This document shows, piece by piece, positions 52,418 through 61,585 of a DNA stretch of 64,000 nt (within the stretch, counting starts at the first letter, position 1; each line of letters opens with the position of its first letter). The notes beneath the pieces were generated by a model. It was given only the letters and a program-made list of their open reading frames with translations, was not told the DNA's origin and did no database searches. A program made the position numbers and the translations under genes. Source of the stretch: Verrucomicrobiia bacterium (GTDB taxonomy: Bacteria; Verrucomicrobiota; Verrucomicrobiia; Opitutales; Cerasicoccaceae); the NCBI GenBank assembly GCA_030425485.1, contig JAUIAM010000005.1, positions 124,001 through 188,000 on the forward strand, in the 5' to 3' direction.

Positions 52418-53386
52418 ATGTCCGCCCCGATATACCAGATTTTGCAGCAAGTCGCTGACCGCAGCGGTACGCTCTCCTTTTGTCAGTACAGCCAGATCGC
52501 GCTCTACGACCCAGAGCACGGCTACTATTGCCGCCAGCGCCAGCGCGTTGGCCGCAGCGCAGAGGCAGACTTCTACACCGCAGCCAGCCTGGGGGGCGTC
52601 TTTGGTGAGCTCCTGCTCGGCGCCATCGAGCACCTGCTGCCCGGACCCTGTGCAGAGTATGCCCTGGTCGAGCTCGGTGTCGAGCCGGGCAGAGGCACCC
52701 TGTCCGGTGCGGCGGAGCGCTTCGCCAGCTACCACGAACTCGGCAATGCCGACAAGCTGAAGCTGCCGTCCAAGGCGGTTGTTTTCGCAAACGAACTCCT
52801 GGACGCCCAGCCCTTTCACCGCTTCATCGTCCGCGACGGCCAATGGCGCGAAAGCGGAGTCCGCGTGGGCAACGGCACACTCGAGACTTGTCTGCTCGAC
52901 GAGCCCAGCCCGGAGGCTTCAGCATTCCTCGCCACCTTGCCCGTTCGCCACGAGGGCTATCGACTCGACATTTCCCTGTGGGCAGAACGCCTGCTGGCCG
53001 ACATATCCGCCCAAGTCAGCGCTGGCCTGCTGGTCTTTTTCGACTACGGCAAGAGCTGGCACGAACTCATCGACACCACCCCGGCGGGCACGGCACGCGC
53101 CTACCGCAAGCACGAGGCGAGCCGCGAGCTCCTCGACGCTCCCGGTGAGATTGACCTGACCTGCCACGTCTGCTGGGACCGACTCAGCAATGCCCTGGCA
53201 ACAACCAACTGGACCCCGACACTGGAGAGTCAGGAGGCGTTCTTCGTCAAACGCGCTACGGCTGCGATGGAGCGCATTGTCATGGAGCCCGGCACGGGTA
53301 TCGACCCGCGCAAGCAGACCCTGAAGGAACTGGTCTACCCCGGACACATGGGGCGCTCGTTTCAGGTGCTTTGGGCTCGACGCTAA
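52418..53386 (+). CDS. MidA/NDUFAF7-family SAM-dependent methyltransferase
   Basis: 322 residues. Family landmarks: FCQYSQIALYDPEHGYYCRQ (the 'f-x-x-Y-M-x-x-A-L-Y-d-P-x-x-G-Y-Y' opening), DFYTAASLGGVFGELL, YALVELGVEPGRGTLSGAAERF (glycine-rich SAM loop; relatives usually read E-L-G-P-G-r-G-t-L, so two residues are inserted here), VVFANELLDAQPFHRF, LLVFFDYGKSWHELI and RAYRKHEASRELLDAPGEID. The human relative methylates an arginine of a complex I subunit; the bacterial target is unknown. It is slightly shorter than the 360-390-residue norm. It overlaps the convergent gene at 53383 by 4 bp. Confidence 0.85.
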   Translation: MSAPIYQILQQVADRSGTLSFCQYSQIALYDPEHGYYCRQRQRVGRSAEADFYTAASLGGVFGELLLGAIEHLLPGPCAEYALVELGVEPGRGTLSGAAERFASYHELGNADKLKLPSKAVVFANELLDAQPFHRFIVRDGQWRESGVRVGNGTLETCLLDEPSPEASAFLATLPVRHEGYRLDISLWAERLLADISAQVSAGLLVFFDYGKSWHELIDTTPAGTARAYRKHEASRELLDAPGEIDLTCHVCWDRLSNALATTNWTPTLESQEAFFVKRATAAMERIVMEPGTGIDPRKQTLKELVYPGHMGRSFQVLWARR

Positions 53387-54111
53387 CCTTGCGACTCGGG
53401 CTCCGGCTCGGACTGTCCGTCGACGTAAGCCTCTTCCAGCAGGTTGAGGATCTGCTGCTGCCCCCGGGCAAAATCCGCAGGAGAAGCCTCTAACTGAACC
53501 CCGAAGACAAAGCCTTTGAGAAAAACAAACAGCAGCACACCTTGACGGTCCCGCCCCTCACGCAGACAAGTATACTGCACCTCGTAAAAATGCTCCCCCA
53601 TAATCCGCGGCAACACGCCCTGCGGCTCGGTTGCGTTCGGGTTGTAAAGCAAGCTCCGTTTGTTGACGATGCGTTCGGGCTCAATGCGGATGTCCCCCGC
53701 CTCGTTTCTTACAAAGGCCACATCTGCCGTTTTGTCCTCGGATGCGTCCTTGGCAATGGACTCGATGTAGGCAGTGAATTGCTCAGGCTCGTTGGACTGC
53801 GCGTAGGCGGTGCCCGGGTAACAATAGACGCGGCAGTCGATGCCCGCACCGTAACGGTAGGCCAGCCGGAAAGAGGCCTCTTTTGTTTCCCGAAACAACC
53901 AATCTGTCGCTAGCGGCAAGCCGATGGTAATCCCCTGGCCCAACCAAAGTTGTGTGCGGGCATCATAGCCATCGATCGTTTCCTTGGACACCTCCGAGGT
54001 CATAGGCAGGTACCCTTTTGGCCAGGGGAACTGCCAGTCGTCGTTCGTTTCTTCGGCCAACGCAGCGGAGCTGGCCAGCATCAAGAGTAACAGGCGGAAT
54101 AGATACGGCAT
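53383..54111 (-). CDS. Secreted protein of unknown function next to the minor-pilin cluster
   Basis: 242 residues. The signal peptide is MPYLFRLLLLMLASSAALA, cleaved before EETNDD. The mature part has WQFPWPKGYLPMTSEVSKETIDGYDA, and a two-Cys segment GAGIDCRVYCYPGTAYAQSN that may form a disulfide. Further strands are GEHFYEVQYTCLREGRDRQG and VLLFVFLKGFVFGVQLEASP. The tail is acidic (GQSEPEPESQG). No family is recognised. It is the last gene of the minus-strand set 57658-53383, 15 bp after the PilX-like gene, so it probably serves the same pseudopilus or surface structure. Confidence 0.7.
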   Translation of the reverse strand: MPYLFRLLLLMLASSAALAEETNDDWQFPWPKGYLPMTSEVSKETIDGYDARTQLWLGQGITIGLPLATDWLFRETKEASFRLAYRYGAGIDCRVYCYPGTAYAQSNEPEQFTAYIESIAKDASEDKTADVAFVRNEAGDIRIEPERIVNKRSLLYNPNATEPQGVLPRIMGEHFYEVQYTCLREGRDRQGVLLFVFLKGFVFGVQLEASPADFARGQQQILNLLEEAYVDGQSEPEPESQG

Positions 54112-54126
54112 GGGAGTCAGGTCGGA

Positions 54127-56388
54127 CTACTTGCTGAGGCTGACGATCGCGCTATTGTAAGTCGTCTTGTCGATTTCCTCAAACATCAGGCGACGGTACG
54201 TGCGGATGAGCGGGGTGCCGGGAGGATAGTTACCCGTGGCAAAAAGTTCGCTGAAGCCCCAGTCACGGATGGGCGGCAGGTAAAAGTCATTGAAGTTCGT
54301 CGGAGCACCACGCGGACGGATTTCACTCTCGTAGAGCGAGACCAGAGAGCCGCGAATGGTAACCCTGCGGTTCGTCCAACTCTCAAGGAAGCGAGGCAGA
54401 TTTACCACGCCGAGGCTGAGCGGGCGCGAGGAATCACCGTAAGAGGCCCCCACCGGGACGGTGTTGGGAGTACCCGAAACCAGGGCTGCCGAGATCTCGA
54501 CAAAGGAACTGGCCGGACGGTAGCTCTGCACATTGGAGCGACCATCCTTATAGCTGTGTTCACGGTTGTAGCGCCAGTTATCCGACAACACCGTGATCGT
54601 ATCGGCCATGAGCGATGCGGGTTTCTCATCGGCATCGTCCGGGAAGCGGGCATCAGTCGAGTGGGTGTGGCCATCAGCATTAAAGGACCCCACGGTGTAC
54701 ATGGGTGCGTTGGTGGCCAGGGTGAAGCCCTTCTCCTTCATGCCCGAGGGGTCGGGAATTTCTTTGGCGTCTATCACCATGAGGGCCGCATCGTTGAAAG
54801 CTCCCGGCACAATACCGTACTTGTTTTGGCCAGAAGATGAGCCATGCGAAAAGACGCCGCTCCCCCCTGCAACACCAGAAGTAGGGAACTCGACGTAAAC
54901 AATGCCGTTCCAGTCATCATCCACGTCATAGGTGCCATCGAAACCGCTGGAGGAGTTGTCCTTGTTGTCGATATATTTTTTTAGCTGCCCAATATCGATG
55001 GCCAGGGTGTTGATTCCGAGATTTTCGCGATGATCGTACAGGCCGCCCCTTACCTCATAGCTGGAGTGCCAGCTTCCGTAGTAGTAAGTCCTCTCCTCGT
55101 GCAGATCGTAGTACTCGATGCCCTCGTCCTCAATCGAAGTGAAGCTGTCATTGGGGTTGCCAATGATGTCGTCGGGCAGGTCGACCTCGACCAGGGTCGG
55201 ATCACCGTTGGCATCCAGGTCAAGCTCGCTGAGCGGATCGGAGGCATTCACGCGCTTGTACTTGTACCCCTTAACGACGAGATAGTCATCATCACCGGGT
55301 GAACTGCCGGGGGTGGTTTCCACCCGTAGCAGGAGACCGGCTTTTGCGGCCATTTTCTGCGGACGCAGGTCAAGGCCTTTGCGGTCGGCATGTCCGTGTG
55401 GCAGAAGCGGCTCTATAATCGCGTAACCACTGTTATTTGTTTCCACCCCGGAGGTATAGAAATTATCCTGCTCGTAGTCATCAAAGGCGACCACGTTCTG
55501 CTTCCCCACACCCATGTCTCCATTCTGCACATAGCCGTTCCAACGCTCGGAGGCGTCCTCGGCCCAATCTTTGTCTGAGGAGTCAAGCACGCCCCCACTC
55601 GGACGCATCGTACGTAGTGTTTCAGGGTTTTTGCTGCTGGGGAAAAAGACGTTGCTGCCATCGCCGAGGTGGATGCTGCGGATTTCCCCGTGAATGAATT
55701 CATCGCACGAGGTCACCTTGTCGTGAAACTTCAAATCGGCGGTGGAGTTCGCCCCGACATAGAGGGTACCATTGGTGTGGACGGGGCCGTAGATGTCCAT
55801 GTCGACACCGGGGTTTACCTCGAGATCGGAATTGTAGAAAATCGCGTTGGCAAAGAGCGGCGCATCGCGCACCTGAAACGTCTCCATCGCGTAAGCGGTG
55901 ATCTCATCGCCCCTTCCGGTATTGGCCACGCCCTTGCCAAAGAGCTCAATTTCGCGCACAAAGGCAAGACGCCCGCGCATGGGGTCAAATTCATTGGACG
56001 GGTCGTTCGGATCAAAGTACTTCCACTCTCCCGGGGGTACCGTACCGCCGTTGATAGACATCTTGGCCGAGTTAATATCGCTGCTGGCAAAGAAGCTCGT
56101 GACCGATGCCGGGAGGCTCAGGGGATTGTTACCCGGCTTTAACTCATTGGCACCGACCGAGGTCTGGTTTTCAAAGCGGTAGGAAAGCTCGGACGCACCG
56201 TACTCGATAGCGGATTCCGCCGCTGCCTTGGCCTTGATACGCGCCATATAGTGATCGTTCACGTTCACCTCTGTCAGTGTGCTCTTGAGCAGCGACGCGG
56301 CGATCAGGCCGACTGCAGCCGTAAGAATCAACACGACGGCAAGCGCCGACCCAGTGCGCCGGATGCGGGAAATGGGGAGTGTAATCAT
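54127..56388 (-). CDS. PilX-like type IV pilus / pseudopilus assembly protein (large)
   Basis: 753 residues. The N-terminus is basic (ISRIRRTGSALA), then VVLILTAAVGLIAASLLKSTLT, then an alpha helix DHYMARIKAKAAAESAIEYGASEL, as in PilX N-terminal domains. The coding start has a good AGGA Shine-Dalgarno 8 nt upstream, rare in this window. The long soluble part is Asp/Asn/Ser-rich (IFYNSDLEVNPGVDMDIYGPVHTNGTLYVG in segments: NPGVDMDIYGPVHTNG, LYVGANSTADLKFHDK) with repeated small-protein-like 'GPVHTNG' turns found in pilus tip proteins. It follows the PilW-like gene by 16 bp. It probably caps or adorns the pilus; no enzyme motif is seen. Confidence 0.8.
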   Translation of the reverse strand: MITLPISRIRRTGSALAVVLILTAAVGLIAASLLKSTLTEVNVNDHYMARIKAKAAAESAIEYGASELSYRFENQTSVGANELKPGNNPLSLPASVTSFFASSDINSAKMSINGGTVPPGEWKYFDPNDPSNEFDPMRGRLAFVREIELFGKGVANTGRGDEITAYAMETFQVRDAPLFANAIFYNSDLEVNPGVDMDIYGPVHTNGTLYVGANSTADLKFHDKVTSCDEFIHGEIRSIHLGDGSNVFFPSSKNPETLRTMRPSGGVLDSSDKDWAEDASERWNGYVQNGDMGVGKQNVVAFDDYEQDNFYTSGVETNNSGYAIIEPLLPHGHADRKGLDLRPQKMAAKAGLLLRVETTPGSSPGDDDYLVVKGYKYKRVNASDPLSELDLDANGDPTLVEVDLPDDIIGNPNDSFTSIEDEGIEYYDLHEERTYYYGSWHSSYEVRGGLYDHRENLGINTLAIDIGQLKKYIDNKDNSSSGFDGTYDVDDDWNGIVYVEFPTSGVAGGSGVFSHGSSSGQNKYGIVPGAFNDAALMVIDAKEIPDPSGMKEKGFTLATNAPMYTVGSFNADGHTHSTDARFPDDADEKPASLMADTITVLSDNWRYNREHSYKDGRSNVQSYRPASSFVEISAALVSGTPNTVPVGASYGDSSRPLSLGVVNLPRFLESWTNRRVTIRGSLVSLYESEIRPRGAPTNFNDFYLPPIRDWGFSELFATGNYPPGTPLIRTYRRLMFEEIDKTTYNSAIVSLSK

Positions 56389-56404
56389 CGCTTTATCCTT
56401 TTAT

Positions 56405-57112
56405 TTAACCTCTCGGTGAGATGGTAAAGTTATAGGTGCCGGTTATCTGCTTGGCGTCGTTACCGTGAATGATCTTTCCGTTTACCAGTACGCTGCGGTC
56501 CTCGATATTATAAAACAGATCGCCGTTCGCCAGTCCGGTCACGAGACTGATCACATTCGGGTAGTCCTGGGCCTTATACTCTTCCGGGATGAGTGACTCC
56601 ACGCCGTCGTGCTGCTTGTCCTCAGGCACCTCGACCTCAAACCGACGTACGGGAGCCTGCTCATCATCTCCGGAGCCACCCGCCCGAAAGTACCCCACCA
56701 GCCGTTCAATCGGCGCCGGCTTACCGTCCCGGGGGTTTTCATCGATACCGGTGTAGACAAAGAGCACAAAGTCACCGGACGACCCCTTGCGCTGGCGGTA
56801 ATCTTCCACCGTATAGCCTTCAGCGGGTTTGCGGAAACTGCCCGGCGGATTACTGCCCGCCTCACTGTAAAAGCTGGAATACATCATGAAGTAATTGGCT
56901 TCTCGCGCCTCGTCCGCCATGATGTTAGTCACGTCGCGGATATCGCCATTGATCTCCAGCTTCTGCGTGGTGATGAAGCTCAACTTCGCGCTATCGAAGA
57001 CAAAGGTCATCACCCCCGCCATCAGCATGCCAAAGACCACCGTGACGATGAGGACCTCAACCAGGGTAAACCCCGTACGCAAACGAGGGAGGCGTCTATT
57101 GTGCTGTTTCAT
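56405..57112 (-). CDS. Prepilin-type minor pseudopilin (PilW-like)
   Basis: 235 residues from ATG 57112 (a GTG directly before it is in frame). Prepilin signal: RLRTGFTLVEVLIVTVVFGMLMAG with Gly before the cleavage, Phe at +1 and Glu at +5. The helix continues to FVFDSAKLSFITTQKLEIN. The globular part has DIRDVTNIMADEAREANYFMMY, a pattern of PilW/GspJ-type minor pilins. It follows the PilV-like gene by 3 bp, so the two are translationally linked. It is processed by a prepilin peptidase not present here and seeds or tips the pseudopilus. Confidence 0.85.
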   Translation of the reverse strand: MKQHNRRLPRLRTGFTLVEVLIVTVVFGMLMAGVMTFVFDSAKLSFITTQKLEINGDIRDVTNIMADEAREANYFMMYSSFYSEAGSNPPGSFRKPAEGYTVEDYRQRKGSSGDFVLFVYTGIDENPRDGKPAPIERLVGYFRAGGSGDDEQAPVRRFEVEVPEDKQHDGVESLIPEEYKAQDYPNVISLVTGLANGDLFYNIEDRSVLVNGKIIHGNDAKQITGTYNFTISPRG

Positions 57113-57115
57113 CAC

Positions 57116-57658
57116 TTAATAAATGGGGACGGCGGATTTAACAAAATGGATACTGTCGTTAACCGTAACGGACTGGTTCCCGACTGGCTTTTCGAAACTG
57201 TATTCGAGGGTGATTTCGATGGCCTCACGGGGATCCACCCCCGTATCCAGCCGATTCGCCGTAATGCGGATGCGCATGGGCATGATGACGCTGCGCTCAC
57301 CTGCCCCTTCATCGCGCACGTCGAGCACGATCTCCTTGTCTGACCACTGGTTGAGAAAAAGAAAGTCTTCAATGTCCACCGAGCCAGCCTTGCTGGAGGG
57401 CGAAATAGCCCGCATTACGATGGGGAGCGTGGGGTCCTCCATGCTGAGGATAAAATCCATAAAGTCCATGGCCATGATTTGCTCGGAGTAGCCGTAGACC
57501 ACCCCGTAGGCTGTCGTCTGGTAAATCGAACCCTCAGACATGCGTCGCGACTGCATGATAGCACTGGCGAGCCCTAACGCGATGAATGCGAAAATCGACA
57601 TCGCGACGATGACTTCGACCAAACTAAAGGCCTGACGCGTCTTAGGTATAACTGTCAT
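57116..57658 (-). CDS. Prepilin-type minor pseudopilin (PilV-like)
   Basis: 180 residues from ATG 57658 (a second ATG at 57667 would add 3). Prepilin signal: KTRQAFSLVEVIVAMSIFAFIALGL, with Ala rather than Gly before the +1 Phe, an uncommon but tolerated residue, and Glu at +5. The rest is a small alpha/beta domain (GYSEQIMAMDFMDFILSMEDP). It is the first gene of the minor-pilin run 57658-53383. The 170 bp upstream, before the CrtI-like gene ends at 57830, holds an AT-rich segment likely to carry the promoter. Confidence 0.82.
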   Translation of the reverse strand: MTVIPKTRQAFSLVEVIVAMSIFAFIALGLASAIMQSRRMSEGSIYQTTAYGVVYGYSEQIMAMDFMDFILSMEDPTLPIVMRAISPSSKAGSVDIEDFLFLNQWSDKEIVLDVRDEGAGERSVIMPMRIRITANRLDTGVDPREAIEITLEYSFEKPVGNQSVTVNDSIHFVKSAVPIY

Positions 57659-57829
57659 GGCTGGCATTTAATGATAGCTTAAGAATGCCCTAAAAGCACG
57701 CCACTTGTCAAGGTGAAGCCCGCTGCAATTACGTAAAAAAAGGACAAAAATACATGCCGCAACTACATGTTTTTCAGTATTTTAGGCATCATCAACCCCT
57801 GAAGTCTGCCCAAAAGCTTACGCCCCACC

Positions 57830-59308
57830 TCACCGCCTTTTCAAGAGCAACTCCGCCGCCAGTCGGCCACTGGTCAGCACCAGCGGGATGCCCCCTCCGG
57901 GGTGTACGCTGCCCCCGGCAAAGGCAACCTGTGGCGTGGGCCCGAGGTTATCCATACGCGTCAAGGTCGAGAATAAGCCGTTCGAGCTGGGACCGTAAAT
58001 CGATCCGTGCCAGGCATGATAACGCTGTTTCAAGTAGCTTGGCGGCAGTGCCTTCTGCCACTTCACCAGACTACGATCAAAGCCCGGCACCACGCGCTGC
58101 ATTTTATCCAGAATAAACTCCGTGTAGCCCCCCTGCCAGTTGTCATAGCGGTCCAGGCTCGGCGCATTGACCAGGACAAACCAGGCCTCCTTGCCCGCCG
58201 GAGCCTGCGAGGGGTCCACCTTGCCCGGGATGGAGATGTAAATCGTCGGGTCTTGCAGTGGTCGGGGCTGCGCAAAGAGATCGCGAAACTCGTCCCGGTA
58301 GTCCGCGTTGAAAAAGATGTTATGGCAGGCCAACCCGTCCACTGGACGATCCATCGCCAGCAAGAGCACGTATCCGCTACAGGAGGCCTCGACCTTTCCC
58401 CAGCGCTTCACCCAAGCCGGCTGCTTCGGATGCGTGGCAAAGAGCGGTCCCGTGAGCGCCGTCACCGCGTCGGCGTTGATGACCAACTGCCGGGAGGCAA
58501 CGCGCTCACCCGAGTGCAAGTTAACCGCCTCGACCTCTCCGCCAGAGGTAAACGCGATGTCCCGCACCTCGGCCTCAGCACGCAGCTCCACCCCCATCTC
58601 CCGCGCAAGCCGCTCCAACGCTCGCACCATGGCCACCATGCCACCCATGACATGCCAACTGCCGTAGGCCATCTCGGCGTGAGCAATGACGTTAAACGTA
58701 GCCGGACAACGCGCCGGATCGGAGCCGTTGTAGGTCGCGTAGCGACTGAAAAGCTGAATCAGACGCGGGTCGCGAAAGCGTTTACGCAGGGCAGAGTCCA
58801 TGCTCTGGGGCCAGAGCGCACTCAAGCCGCGCAGTGCCTTCAGCGGTCCGACCTTGAACACATTACTCAAGGCGAAGCGGTTAAACAGGTACATGGGCGC
58901 ACTGATGTCCCACAGCGTCTTGCCCTCTTTTAGAAATTTATCCAGCGCGTCAACCTCGTCCAGAAACGTCTCGGCCACGGCGGCGCGGAAGCCCTCGATG
59001 TCGCCAGGCGCATCGAAGCGCGTCCCATCGGCAAAGGTGTAGCGGCAGGCAGGAGTGAGCCGCACCAGCTCAAGGTAATCACTGAGCTTACGGCCAGCAG
59101 CGGTAAAAACCTCCTCCAGGACGAAGGGCAGCGTGAGCAGCGACGGCCCGGTGTCAAACTGGTAGCCCTCCCACTCCAAGTGATTACACTTGCCGCCAAA
59201 GGTTTCGTTTTTCTCCAGCAGGAGCACCTCGCGCCCGGCAGCACGCAGGTGAATCGCCGCGCTCAGGCCGCCAAGTCCACCGCCGATGACGACAACAGGC
59301 GCGCTCAT
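57830..59308 (-). CDS. Phytoene desaturase-like (CrtI family) FAD-dependent oxidoreductase
   Basis: 492 residues from ATG 59308 (MSAPVVVIGGGLGGLSAAIHL), which overlaps the YicC stop by 4 bp; a longer frame start at 59434 lies inside yicC. The FAD Rossmann motif VVVIGGGLGGLSAAIHLRAAG is followed by LLLEKNETFGGKCN and YQFDTGPSLLTLP, the CrtI opening. The end is QVAFAGGSVHPGGGIPLVLTSG, the CrtI C-terminal FAD signature. These enzymes desaturate or oxidise carotenoid backbones. No other carotenoid gene is next to it; translational coupling to yicC looks accidental. Desaturase versus carotenoid oxygenase/isomerase cannot be separated here. Confidence 0.88.
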   Translation of the reverse strand: MSAPVVVIGGGLGGLSAAIHLRAAGREVLLLEKNETFGGKCNHLEWEGYQFDTGPSLLTLPFVLEEVFTAAGRKLSDYLELVRLTPACRYTFADGTRFDAPGDIEGFRAAVAETFLDEVDALDKFLKEGKTLWDISAPMYLFNRFALSNVFKVGPLKALRGLSALWPQSMDSALRKRFRDPRLIQLFSRYATYNGSDPARCPATFNVIAHAEMAYGSWHVMGGMVAMVRALERLAREMGVELRAEAEVRDIAFTSGGEVEAVNLHSGERVASRQLVINADAVTALTGPLFATHPKQPAWVKRWGKVEASCSGYVLLLAMDRPVDGLACHNIFFNADYRDEFRDLFAQPRPLQDPTIYISIPGKVDPSQAPAGKEAWFVLVNAPSLDRYDNWQGGYTEFILDKMQRVVPGFDRSLVKWQKALPPSYLKQRYHAWHGSIYGPSSNGLFSTLTRMDNLGPTPQVAFAGGSVHPGGGIPLVLTSGRLAAELLLKRR

Positions 59309-60177
59309 TCCACGTTTTGGGCCTGCTCCCGGATGCGCTCCAGCTCGTTCTTGCACTCGAGCACGAGGCGCGTCAGCTCCAAATGATTCGCCTTGCTGCC
59401 AACGGTGTTGATCTCGCGGTTGATTTCCTGGCAAAGGAAGTCCATCTTGCGGCCAATCGCGCCGTCTTCACGCATTGTCGCTGTGAATTGCTCCAGATGG
59501 CTGGCCAGGCGGGTAAGCTCCTCGGTCACGTCGGAGCGGTCGGCAAAGAGGGCAATTTCCTTGAGCACGCGCTCGTCGTCGAGGTCCAGCTCCAGCCCGG
59601 CCTTTTGCAGGCGTTGAAAGAGAATTTCCCGGTACTTGGGAACAGTGCCACCGGCCTGCTGCCGCATCTGCTCGACGTGCCCGGCCAACAGCCCGATGCG
59701 CTGGGAAAAGTCCTGAGCCAGCGCGGCGCCCTCCTCCGCCCGCATGGCCGTAAAGCCCTCCAGCGCGCCCTTGAGCGCAGACTCGACCAGTGCCTTGGCC
59801 GCGTCGGCCTCGGGCAAGCCAGAGCCGGAATCGAGGCTCATGATGATGCGCACGAGAGCTTCCGCGCTGATCTCCTCGGACAACTCGTGCGCACGGGCAA
59901 AGGCCCGCAGACGCTTGACCGTGGCCGCGAGTTGCTCGTCGTCCCAGTCAAGCGCACCGCCCTGCCCCACCTTGGTGGCATTGACGTAGACGGAGACCTT
60001 GCCCCGCAGGGCACTGGCCCGCACCATGTCGGTCAGGTCGCGCTCCAGCGATTGCCACTCACGCGGCAGCGAGCACATGACCTCGAGCGACTTGCGGTTG
60101 ACCGAAGAGACTTCGACCGAAATCTCCAAATGCTCGTCCCGCGCTTCGCCGCGCCCAAATCCCGTCATCGATTGCAT
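59305..60177 (-). CDS. YicC/YloC family endoribonuclease
   Basis: 290 residues, the standard size. The N-terminal hallmark is MQSMTGFGRGEARDEHLEIS (M-x-S-M-T-G-f-G), then VEVSSVNRKSLEV and RDLTDMVRASALRGKVSVYV. The C-terminal DUF1732 region has FLCQEINREINTVGSKANHLEL (F-L-x-Q-E-m-x-R-E-x-N-T-i-g-S-K), with LVLECKNELERIREQAQNVE at the end. Relatives in E. coli and Bacillus affect RNA stability, and recent work describes them as endoribonucleases. It acts in the cytosol. The start lies in a 113-bp gap after trpB, and its last bases overlap the CrtI-like start. Confidence 0.92.
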   Translation of the reverse strand: MQSMTGFGRGEARDEHLEISVEVSSVNRKSLEVMCSLPREWQSLERDLTDMVRASALRGKVSVYVNATKVGQGGALDWDDEQLAATVKRLRAFARAHELSEEISAEALVRIIMSLDSGSGLPEADAAKALVESALKGALEGFTAMRAEEGAALAQDFSQRIGLLAGHVEQMRQQAGGTVPKYREILFQRLQKAGLELDLDDERVLKEIALFADRSDVTEELTRLASHLEQFTATMREDGAIGRKMDFLCQEINREINTVGSKANHLELTRLVLECKNELERIREQAQNVE

Positions 60178-60290
60178 GCCGGGAGCGTAGCGGAGTTAAG
60201 GCCCCGAGCGAAAGCGAAAAGTGACTATCAATTGGCACCGAGCGGAGTTAGAAGCCACCCTATGCCGCTATCGGTCCCGAGCCCGCCGTT

Positions 60291-61514
60291 TTACTCCACG
60301 CCCATGACGCGCATGACTTCCTGCACATCCTTGTCGCCGCGACCGGAGAGGTTGACCACAAGAATCTCGTCGGAGGACATCTGCGGGGCCCGCTTAAGGG
60401 CATAGGCAATGGCGTGGGTACTTTCCAGCGCAGGAATGATGCCCTCCAGGCGGCAAAGAAGCTGGAAGGCGTCGATGACTTCCTTGTCCGTGGCGTAGCC
60501 GTAGCTGATGCGCCCCAAGTCGTGGTAGTAGGCGTGCTCGGGGCCGATGGCGGCATAGTCCAGCCCTGCAGAGACGCTGTGGGTCAGCTCGATCTGGCCG
60601 TCCGGGTCTTGCAGGATGTAGGTCTTGCAGCCCTGCAGGACGCCCACCTTGCCGCCTTCGAAACGCGCCGCATGCTTGCCCGGCTCGATACCGTGGCCGC
60701 CCGCCTCGACGCCCACGAGGCGCACATTGGTTTCCTCCAGAAAATCGTAAAACAGCCCGATGCAGTTACTGCCGCCGCCCACGCAGGCGATCAGTTCGTC
60801 CGGCAAGCGCCCCTCCATCTCCAAAATCTGGCGACGGACTTCCTCGCCAATCACCTTGTGGAAGTCCCGCACCATCATGGGGTACGGATGCGACCCGAGG
60901 GCCGAACCGAGGATGTAGTGCGTCTCGCGCACATTGGCCACCCAGTCGCGCATGGCTTCGTTGACGGCGTCCTTAAGCGTCTTTTGGCCCGACTCGACCG
61001 AGCGGACTTCGGCCCCCATCAGGCGCATGCGGAAGACATTCAGAGCCTGGCGACGCATGTCCTCCGCCCCCATATAAATCACGCACTCCAGGCCAAAGCG
61101 CGCGCAAACGGCCGCCGTGGCCACGCCGTGCTGCCCGGCTCCGGTCTCGGCGATGATGCGTTTTTTGCCCATACGGCGGGCGAGCAGGACCTGGCCCATG
61201 CAGTTGTTGATCTTGTGAGCGCCGGTGTGAAGGCTGTCCTCGCGCTTGAGGTAAATTTTGGCCCCGCCGCAGTGCTCGGTCAGGCGCTCGGCAAAGGTGA
61301 GTTCTGTCGGGCGGCCCACGTACTCGTTGAGAAAGCTGTCCAGTTCCATGCGGAAACCCGGGTCATTACTGGCCTCGCGGTAGGCGTGCTCGAGCTCGTA
61401 GAGTGCAGTCATGAGCGTTTCGGGCACGTACATGCCGCCGAACTGGCCGAAGTGCCCGCGGGCATCCGGCAGCGCGCTCTTGTCGATGGGGGAAGGATCG
61501 GCTTGCTGGGACAT
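60291..61514 (-). CDS. trpB: Tryptophan synthase beta chain
   Basis: 407 residues. PLP-binding Lys 101 is in [18 protein letters not shown]. Other family motifs: [85 protein letters not shown] and [14 protein letters not shown]. It condenses indole (from TrpA) with L-serine to give tryptophan. trpA is not adjacent on this side, so the gene stands alone between yicC and the SpoIIE-type phosphatase. Sequence features are normal and complete. Confidence 0.96.
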   Translation of the reverse strand: MSQQADPSPIDKSALPDARGHFGQFGGMYVPETLMTALYELEHAYREASNDPGFRMELDSFLNEYVGRPTELTFAERLTEHCGGAKIYLKREDSLHTGAHKINNCMGQVLLARRMGKKRIIAETGAGQHGVATAAVCARFGLECVIYMGAEDMRRQALNVFRMRLMGAEVRSVESGQKTLKDAVNEAMRDWVANVRETHYILGSALGSHPYPMMVRDFHKVIGEEVRRQILEMEGRLPDELIACVGGGSNCIGLFYDFLEETNVRLVGVEAGGHGIEPGKHAARFEGGKVGVLQGCKTYILQDPDGQIELTHSVSAGLDYAAIGPEHAYYHDLGRISYGYATDKEVIDAFQLLCRLEGIIPALESTHAIAYALKRAPQMSSDEILVVNLSGRGDKDVQEVMRVMGVE

Positions 61515-61585
61515 GAAAAGCTAGCAACCTAGCCCAAGAGTTCGGCCCCGTCTAGTCATTAGTCAGGGATAAAAGCGCGGCCCGC

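Noticed and set aside
60178-60290. Direct repeat AGCGGAGTTA in the yicC-trpB gap
   Set aside because: Only 10 bp, two copies, no flanking symmetry; likely chance or a small duplication.
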